From assembly GCA_949127695.1 (NCBI GenBank), contig CASBQH010000051.1, forward strand, positions 1 to 12,016: DNA of 12,016 bases, in the 5' to 3' direction. The DNA is from Synechococcales cyanobacterium PMM_0073. GTDB taxonomy: Bacteria > Cyanobacteriota > Cyanobacteriia > Elainellales > Elainellaceae. The notes beneath the pieces were generated by a model, which was not told where the DNA came from, searched no databases, and saw nothing but the letters and a program-made list of their open reading frames with translations. Both the position numbers and the translations under genes were made by a program. Below, piece after piece: positions 7,234 to 12,016 of this stretch; within the stretch, counting starts at the first letter, position 1, and each line of letters begins with the position of its first letter.

Positions 7234-9879
7234 GTGAATCTGCCCTCCCCATCTCGATTAGACCTGAAGCAGCTGTTTCCGTTTGAACTTGATGACTTCC
7301 AATATGAAGCCATTGACGCGCTGGACGCAGATAAATCGGTGGTGGTCTGTGCGCCAACCGGGTCAGGCAAGACGCTAATTGGTGAATATGCAATCCATCG
7401 GGCGTTGGCGCATGGCAAGCGCGTCTTCTACACCACGCCGCTCAAAGCCCTCTCCAACCAAAAGCTGCGCGACTTCCGCCAAGAGTTTGGCGCAGAGCGG
7501 GTTGGGCTGCTAACGGGCGACCTATCCTTGCAGCGGGAAGCGCCGATCCTGGTGATGACCACCGAAATCTTCCGCAACATGCTCTACGGCACGCCGATTG
7601 GCCAGGTGGGCAGCGCCATGCTAGACGTAGAGGCAGTGGTGCTAGATGAATGCCACTACATGAACGACCGCCAGCGCGGCACCGTCTGGGAAGAGTCAAT
7701 TATTTACTGCCCCCCCGGCGTCCAGCTCGTTGCCCTCTCCGCCACCATTGCCAACAGCGACCAGCTCACCGACTGGATTGGCGAAGTGCATGGCGCAACC
7801 GAGCTAATCTATTCTGACTTTCGGCCTGTGCCGCTCGACTTCCATTTCTGCAACCCGAAGGGGCTGTTTCCGCTGCTCAACGTCACCGGCAAGGGCATTA
7901 ATCCCAGTCTCAAGCCCAAGGGCGGCAAGCAGCGAGGCCGTCAGGAAGCGCCCAGCATTGGCTTCGTCGCCAGTCAGCTCCAGCAGCGCGACATGCTGCC
8001 CGCGATCTACTTCATCTTTAGCCGACGCGGCTGCGATAAGGCCGTCAACGAGCTGGCCAGCGCCTCGCTGGTGAGTGAGGCCGAAGCCCAAACGCTGAGA
8101 ACCCAAATTGACGACTTTTTGGAGCGCAACCCGGACGCCGGACGCAGCGGCTATATCGAATCGCTCTATCGCGGCATTGCCTCGCACCATGCGGGCGTGC
8201 TGCCAGCCTGGAAAGGCTTAATCGAGGAGCTGTTTCAGCAGGGCTTGATCAAAATTGTCTTTGCTACCGAGACGCTAGCAGCAGGCATCAACATGCCCGC
8301 CCGCACCACGGTGATTTCCAGCCTCTCGAAGCGCACCGACCGGGGGCATCGGCTGCTCAACGCCTCTGAGTTTCTGCAAATGGCCGGACGCGCCGGACGA
8401 CGCGGCATGGATCAGCGCGGCCATGTGGTGACGGTGCAGACGCCGTTTGAGGGCATTTCTGAGGCCGTCTATCTCGCCACTTCCAAAGCCGATCCGCTGG
8501 TCAGCCAGTTTTCGCCCAGCTACGGCATGGTGCTAAACCTGCTACAAACGCACGGGATTGAGCAAGCCCAGCAGCTGATAGAGCGCAGCTTTGGCAACTA
8601 CCTCTCTACGCTCTATCTGCGTCCGCAGCAGCAGGCCATTAATGACCTGACTGCCGCGATCGCGCAGCAGCAGCAGCAGGCTGGCGTTGATCCAGCCCTG
8701 ATCGCCAGCTACGAAAAGCTGAACGAACGGCTGAAAGAAGAGCGCAGGCTGCTGAAAACTCTGCACCAGCAGGCTTATGAGCTGGAGTCACACCATCTGG
8801 CCTCGGCGCTCTCGTTTGCGGTGGCGGGCACAGTCCTCAGCCTCAAGGGCAAGCATATTCCGGTGGCCGAGCCGCTGAGCGCAACGCTGGTGCTGAAGCT
8901 GCCTGGGGCTGGCAAGTTTCCCTATCTGGTTTGCCTGGGCAAAGATAACCGCTGGTATGTGGTGGCGGTGAGCGATGTGGCAGGGCTGCATGCCGAATTC
9001 CCGCGTTTGGCGCAGGCTGATCAGCTGACGCCGCCGGTTGATCTGCTGCCCAAGCCAGGTTCTGTCCGCAAAGGCGACGAAGTTTCAGGAGCAATTGCCC
9101 GCCTGATTCCTGACATTACGCCTGAAATCGTTGCGCCAGAAGTGCGCGATCAGCAGGGGCGCGTGGCCGCTGTTGAAGCCCAACTCCAGTCGCATCCGCT
9201 GCATCAAATTGGCGAGCCCTCGCAGTTTCTCAAGCGCCAGCACCGGATTGAGCGGATGCAGACCGAGCTGGCGAGCCGACGGCAAAAGCTGGATCAGCAT
9301 ACGCAGCGCTACTGGCAGGAGTTTCTAGATCTGATGGCCGTCCTGCAAGCCTTTGACTGCCTGGATGAGGCTCAGCCGAAGCCCTTGGGGCAGGTGGCAG
9401 CGGCGATTCGGGGCGACAACGAACTCTGGCTGGGGCTGGCTCTGGCTTCGGGTGAGCTGGATGCGCTAGATCCGCACCATTTGGCGGCAGCCTGTGCGGC
9501 GCTAGTCACAGAGGTTTCGCGCCCGGATAGCTGGACGCGCTACGAGGCATCGAACGAAATTGAGCAGGCGCTGGGCGGACTGCGGGGTATGCGGCGCGAG
9601 CTGTTTAAGCTCCAGCGGCGCTACGACATTGCCATGCCCGTCTGGCTTGAAACCGACTGGATTGGCCTGGTGGAGCAGTGGGCGCTGGGCGTGGAATGGC
9701 CGGAACTCTGCGCCAACACTAGCCTGGACGAAGGCGACGTGGTGCGAATTCTGCGCCGCACGGTAGATTTCTTGTCGCAGGTGCCGCATGTCCCCTATCT
9801 GGCTGGAGCCTTAAAAGACAACGCAAATCGCGCCATTCAGCTGATTGATCGCTTCCCAGTGAATGAAGGGATTGACTAG
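7234..9879 (+). CDS. Ski2-like DExH-box RNA helicase with DSHCT domain
   Basis: An 881-residue ATP-dependent RNA helicase of the Ski2/Mtr4 superfamily-2 branch, the same type as plastid ISE2, presumably acting in RNA processing or turnover. Counting from the GTG: FPFELDDFQ Q-motif region 15-23; Walker A APTGSGKT 40-47; DECH 138-141; SAT 169-171; motif VI QMAGRAGRRG 382-391. A Gln-rich helical, probably coiled-coil, segment follows at about 465-530 (QQQQQ run), and the C-terminal DSHCT domain (SGELDALDPHHLAAACAALV onward) occupies about 730-875. No ATG exists near the N-terminus: an in-frame stop (7207-7209) is followed by TTG 7210 and GTG 7234. GTG is preferred because it gives the usual short lead before LDLKQLFPFELDDFQ and suits the TATGAT box; TTG would add eight residues. 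The gene ends 4 nt before the next start. Confidence 0.93.
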   Translation: MNLPSPSRLDLKQLFPFELDDFQYEAIDALDADKSVVVCAPTGSGKTLIGEYAIHRALAHGKRVFYTTPLKALSNQKLRDFRQEFGAERVGLLTGDLSLQREAPILVMTTEIFRNMLYGTPIGQVGSAMLDVEAVVLDECHYMNDRQRGTVWEESIIYCPPGVQLVALSATIANSDQLTDWIGEVHGATELIYSDFRPVPLDFHFCNPKGLFPLLNVTGKGINPSLKPKGGKQRGRQEAPSIGFVASQLQQRDMLPAIYFIFSRRGCDKAVNELASASLVSEAEAQTLRTQIDDFLERNPDAGRSGYIESLYRGIASHHAGVLPAWKGLIEELFQQGLIKIVFATETLAAGINMPARTTVISSLSKRTDRGHRLLNASEFLQMAGRAGRRGMDQRGHVVTVQTPFEGISEAVYLATSKADPLVSQFSPSYGMVLNLLQTHGIEQAQQLIERSFGNYLSTLYLRPQQQAINDLTAAIAQQQQQAGVDPALIASYEKLNERLKEERRLLKTLHQQAYELESHHLASALSFAVAGTVLSLKGKHIPVAEPLSATLVLKLPGAGKFPYLVCLGKDNRWYVVAVSDVAGLHAEFPRLAQADQLTPPVDLLPKPGSVRKGDEVSGAIARLIPDITPEIVAPEVRDQQGRVAAVEAQLQSHPLHQIGEPSQFLKRQHRIERMQTELASRRQKLDQHTQRYWQEFLDLMAVLQAFDCLDEAQPKPLGQVAAAIRGDNELWLGLALASGELDALDPHHLAAACAALVTEVSRPDSWTRYEASNEIEQALGGLRGMRRELFKLQRRYDIAMPVWLETDWIGLVEQWALGVEWPELCANTSLDEGDVVRILRRTVDFLSQVPHVPYLAGALKDNANRAIQLIDRFPVNEGID

Positions 9880-9883
9880 GATC

Positions 9884-10468
9884 ATGACCGGGCAGAGCGC
9901 AGGCTGGAAATGGGCTTTGGGGATCTTGCTGCTGATGTTTGCGCTGCACCTGCCGGCAGATGCAGCGATTCTCTACAATGCCGATACTGCGGGCGCGGTG
10001 GTCTTGCAGTCGCGGCGGACGCTGCGTGATCAAAATCAATATAGCTGGCAGGTGATTGCGTTTAAGTCGGTGGGGGCGGATCAGCGCGAATCGGCGGTTT
10101 CTCTGCGGCTGGTGGGTTTTCCGGGCGCGGTTGAACTTGACCCAAGTCAGCCAGTTCGGCTGAGCGCTCCCGCTGGCGAACTGCTGCTGGCCAATATTTC
10201 AGATCAAATTTTGCTCAAAGCGCCACAGCCGCATGTCGGGCAATATGACTTGCAGAGTGCTTTGCCCAATCTGCCCACAGCATCTCGTCTGGATCTGCAT
10301 ATCCCCACCCAAACCGCCGAGCTAGTTCTGCCTATTTCGCCCGCGCTTATTGCAGAATGGCAGACGGTTGTGAATACGCACTATGCCGATTTGGTGGGAG
10401 CCTGCAATCAGTTTCCGACTGAGGCCAAGCGAAACTCAGCCTTTCCAGTTTGGCTGGGCTGTCGTTAG
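9884..10468 (+). CDS. Secreted DUF3122-like protein
   Basis: A 194-residue exported protein of unknown function. The signal peptide has W-K at 8-9, hydrophobic core ALGILLLMFALHL, and cleavage ADA before A28. The mature part (VVLQSRRTLRDQNQYSWQVIAFK, then LRLVGFPGAVELD, and later PHVGQYDLQSALPNLP) resembles the cyanobacterial DUF3122 family, predicted beta-rich. Two cysteines near the C-terminus (NQFP-flanked C and the penultimate C) could form a disulfide. I chose ATG 9884 because it gives a clean signal peptide and does not overlap the helicase; ATG 9863 would add seven residues and overlap by 17 nt. The 4-nt gap to the helicase stop and GAAGGGA upstream suggest co-transcription and coupling, although the functional link is not evident. 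Confidence 0.8.
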   Translation: MTGQSAGWKWALGILLLMFALHLPADAAILYNADTAGAVVLQSRRTLRDQNQYSWQVIAFKSVGADQRESAVSLRLVGFPGAVELDPSQPVRLSAPAGELLLANISDQILLKAPQPHVGQYDLQSALPNLPTASRLDLHIPTQTAELVLPISPALIAEWQTVVNTHYADLVGACNQFPTEAKRNSAFPVWLGCR

Positions 10469-10495
10469 CGTTGAGGCTTGCTGCAAGCGGCAAAA

Positions 10496-10535
10496 AGCAA
10501 AAGCCAAGAGGCAGTATATCCTCCAGACTTTTGCT
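10496..10535 (+). terminator. Extended hairpin after the DUF3122-like gene
   Basis: AGCAAAAG (10496-10503) pairs with CTTTTGCT (10528-10535), and inside it GAGG pairs with CCTC. It ends the helicase/DUF3122 unit about 30 nt after the stop. A small GCTTG-CTG-CAAGC hairpin (10476-10488) precedes it. Following bases are only moderately T-rich. Confidence 0.4.
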
Positions 10536-10554
10536 TCACTCTTCTGACGTTTTA

Positions 10555-10569
10555 GAAGCTGTTTGTAAA
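10555..10569 (+). repeat. Left terminal inverted repeat of the IS
   Basis: GAAGCTGTTTGTAAA; exact reverse complement at 11503-11517. Confidence 0.88.
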
Positions 10570-10631
10570 TAAGTATTAAGAGATAATGGATTCGCTCAGC
10601 AGTTTTTGATAGCTTTAGACATCAGACTTTG

Positions 10632-10934
10632 ATGCCCAGCGCTATGACCTATCCAAGCGACCTCACAGATGCCGAATGGCAACGCATTCACCCCCTTTTA
10701 CCTCCTGCAAAACCCGTAGGTAAGCAGCGAGAAGTGGACTTAAGAGACGTGCTTGATGCCATCTTCTACCGCGCTGACAACGGTATCAAATGGCGGGCAC
10801 TGCCGATTGATTTCCCCAGCATAGCCCTTCGGGCATTCAAGAAAGGCAGACTGTCTATGGCTACTATCGTCTCTGGGTCAGGCTCAATGTTTGGTCAGAG
10901 ATCAATAATATCTTGGTCGAACAAGTCCGCCTAG
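10632..10934 (+). CDS. IS5-family transposase, N-terminal part
   Basis: The frame starts at ATG 10632 (a second ATG at 10644 gives the more usual MTYPSDLTDAEW start; a TTG at 10629 is also in frame). Up to 10817 it encodes the conserved IS5 N-terminal DNA-binding region: YPSDLTDAEWQRIHPLLPP, then VDLRDVLDAIFYRADNGIKWRALPIDFP. After that the frame diverges from the family (SIALRAFKKGR...) and stops at 10934, whereas the -1 frame continues the family sequence (QTVYGYYRLW). Either the product needs a -1 frameshift at T-TTC-CCC (10811-10817), or the gene is broken by the 14-nt repeat-bounded segment at 10819-10832. Removing that segment joins both parts into one 285-residue frame. Confidence 0.75.
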   Translation: MPSAMTYPSDLTDAEWQRIHPLLPPAKPVGKQREVDLRDVLDAIFYRADNGIKWRALPIDFPSIALRAFKKGRLSMATIVSGSGSMFGQRSIISWSNKSA

Positions 10935-11500
10935 AGTCAGGGCGCAACGCCCAACCGAGTCTTGCTATCTGCGACTCTGCCGAGCGTCAAACTGGGCAAA
11001 AAAGGGGGGCTTTGGAGGTCGGCTTCGACGGTAACAAGCAAGTCAAGGGGCGTAAACGTCACATCATTGTCGATGTCTTAGGACTGGTCTTAGGCTGCTT
11101 TGTGACTGCGGCAAACGTGGCTGATATTAAAGCTGCCCCTGTTGTCTGGGTTTGGGCACTGGAGCGCTTTAGCCAGATTTCTAAGATTTTGGGGGATAAA
11201 GGCTACCGCTCCAAGGCTGCGACTGATGAGCTAGAGCGCTCATATGGCTGTGAGCTAGAGATTTCATTGCGGCATGAGCAAGGCTGGGAGGTGGAGCCGA
11301 AGCGCTGGATAGTAGAACGGACGCTGGCTTGGCTAGATAACGCAAGGGCACTGGGACGAGACTATGAGGGATTACCAGAGAATCATGAGGGCATGGTGTA
11401 TGTGACCATGATTCGGTTGATGTTACGGCGGCTTTGTCGGAATCGTCGAACACGCAGCTTGACGAAGCAGCAAAAGCGAGAATTGGATATGCTTAACTGA
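10811..11500 (+). CDS. IS5-family transposase, C-terminal catalytic part (-1 frame)
   Basis: Open in the -1 frame from just after a TGA at 10808-10810 to the stop at 11498-11500. It has no ATG near its beginning; the first plausible independent start is TTG 10913, so it is probably not translated alone. From 10847 it reads as an IS5 DDE domain: QTVYGYYRLWVRLNVWSEIN, first Asp in AICDS (codon at 10973), FDGNKQVKGRKRHIIVD, second Asp in ILGDKGYRS, and Glu in RWIVERTLAWLDNARAL. All three catalytic acids are present. The usual Q-S-V-K after the first Asp-Ser reads A-E-R-Q, and an adjacent frame still encodes S-V-K, which indicates a pair of compensating indels. This and the split frame make an active transposase doubtful. 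Confidence 0.75.
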   Translation, partial: FPQHSPSGIQERQTVYGYYRLWVRLNVWSEINNILVEQVRLESGRNAQPSLAICDSAERQTGQKRGALEVGFDGNKQVKGRKRHIIVDVLGLVLGCFVTAANVADIKAAPVVWVWALERFSQISKILGDKGYRSKAATDELERSYGCELEISLRHEQGWEVEPKRWIVERTLAWLDNARALGRDYEGLPENHEGMVYVTMIRLMLRRLCRNRRTRSLTKQQKRELDMLN

Positions 11501-11502
11501 CG

Positions 11503-11517
11503 TTTACAAACAGCTTC
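11503..11517 (-). repeat. Right terminal inverted repeat of the IS
   Basis: TTTACAAACAGCTTC, exact reverse complement of the left end at 10555-10569. It begins three bases after the transposase stop codon. Confidence 0.88.
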
Positions 11518-11734
11518 TAATGACAATTCCAAGTTCACTATACTTCGCCAACCAAGGATTGCTGCATAACGACCAAGATAAGCGGCGGCAGAAATTGTTG
11601 CAACCCCACCAAAATCTCTCAACCGTCCGCTTCATCGACTTGTTAGCTGGCATTTATCTGCAACGTACATCTGTCACTCACTTCAGCTTGTATACAAAAT
11701 CAAAAACTAGAGATCTAAACATCAAAACTAATAA

Positions 11735-11760
11735 AGCTAAAGTGAGAAATAAATTTAGCC
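11735..11760 (-). terminator. Weak candidate terminator of the HEPN-motif gene
   Basis: On the minus strand a GGCTAAA arm pairs with TTTAGCT (one G-U) across a 12-nt loop, 11 nt past the stop codon at 11772, followed by TTATTAGTTTT. The remaining 11518-11734 is AT-rich and shows no credible gene. Confidence 0.3.
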
Positions 11761-11771
11761 AGATGAAATGA

Positions 11772-12016
11772 TTATCTTGTAATATCATCTGCAACCGTCT
11801 TTAATATGTCTAAATACTGTACAAGATAATGTTTTGGCGGAGAAGAATGAGGAACTATTTGGAGTAAAAACTCTCCAGGACGTGGAATTCGCAATGGTAA
11901 TGTTCCATGAACTTGCCGAAGTACCTTTCGATATTGTTCTAAACTTTTGGTAGAGTTATGGGCAATATGATTTCTTATGCTTTTCATTTGATTTAGAATC
12001 GTCTGGTTACTAGTAA
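11772..12016 (-). CDS. C-terminal part of a possible HEPN-domain protein (5' end outside window)
   Basis: The frame stays open to the right edge: nine codons precede the first visible ATG (11985-11987), and no Shine-Dalgarno lies before that ATG, so the gene most likely begins outside the window. About 80 residues are visible. MKSIRNHIAHNS contains the R-N-x-x-x-H (Rx4H) motif that forms the active site of HEPN RNases; it is followed by a helical stretch (KSLEQYRKVLRQVHG), a Pro-rich strand-like part (LPLRIPRPGEFLLQIVP) and a closing amphipathic helix (YLVQYLDILKTVADDI). HEPN domains usually end with a helix soon after this motif, as in RiboL-PSP-HEPN and MAE_28990-type proteins, often found in toxin-antitoxin or defence loci. 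The family call rests on one motif and its context. GC content is clearly lower than in the genes to the left. Confidence 0.5.
   Translation of the reverse strand, partial: TSNQTILNQMKSIRNHIAHNSTKSLEQYRKVLRQVHGTLPLRIPRPGEFLLQIVPHSSPPKHYLVQYLDILKTVADDITR

Larger units (their letters stand above)
10555..11517 (+). mobile_element. IS5-family insertion sequence (IS427-like), 963 bp
   Basis: Perfect 15-bp terminal inverted repeats (GAAGCTGTTTGTAAA left, reverse complement right) bound a single transposase region. The element is flanked by TA on each side (10553-10554 and 11518-11519), fitting the TA-type target duplication of the IS427 subgroup; because TA is palindromic, matching extends to 18 bp including one flanking base. 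Transposase sequence is of the IS5 type with the DDE residues, and it is divided between two frames. The length is usual for the subgroup. The element sits at the border between GC-rich conserved genes and AT-richer DNA. Confidence 0.88.

Noticed and set aside
10544..11505. 9-bp direct repeat CTGACGTTT outside the left and inside the right IS end
   Set aside because: Positions are not symmetrical with respect to the inverted repeats; the TA flanks explain the insertion better.
11520..11771. Plus-strand 83-codon frame beginning at the IS right end
   Set aside because: No Shine-Dalgarno, start at the IS junction, low-complexity Lys/Asn/Thr-rich end and no recognisable domain; probably chance.

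Overview
The window reads as a piece of a cyanobacterial chromosome, roughly 55-60 % GC in its genes. The evidence is the cyanobacterial form of GyrB, a Ski2-like DSHCT helicase of the cyanobacterial/plastid type, a DUF3122-type secreted protein, an M50 site-2 protease with C-terminal CBS domains, and dispersed hairpin repeats of the GATCCCCCT... and CTTCGGCTGCGCTCAG kinds. HIP1 (GCGATCGC) is nearly absent; I saw one copy, inside the helicase gene. I cannot name the genus.

Layout. 1-1674 (+): 3' six-sevenths of gyrB, ending in a clear hairpin. 1767-1894: MITE-like repeat between convergent genes. 1949-2740 (-): exported protein with a peptidoglycan-binding domain and a SPOR-like domain. 2741-3225: AT-richer intergenic stretch with one good inverted repeat. 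3226-5307 (-): complete prolyl oligopeptidase. 5308-5447: intergenic, holding a perfect 16-bp inverted repeat. 5448-5699 (-): small protein of unknown function. 5700-6034: divergent promoter region with an array of 11-bp repeats and a hairpin before a strong ribosome binding site. 6035-7150 (+): site-2 protease. 7234-9879 (+): Ski2-like helicase, closely followed by 9884-10468 (+): secreted DUF3122-like protein. 10555-11517: complete IS5-family insertion sequence whose transposase is split into two frames. 11518-12016: visibly AT-richer DNA, ending in the 3' part of a minus-strand gene with a HEPN RNase-type motif that runs off the right edge.

Most of the window is housekeeping or conserved cyanobacterial background, and I see no large multi-gene novel system. 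The helicase and DUF3122 genes probably share a transcript (4-nt gap); the other genes look like separate units. The points most worth a second look are at the right end (a possible HEPN-type effector just beyond an IS), in the IS transposase (a 14-nt hairpin segment that breaks the frame, beside a slippery heptamer, plus a second compensated frame change in the DDE region), and in the repeats that sit in control positions upstream of the site-2 protease and the prolyl oligopeptidase.
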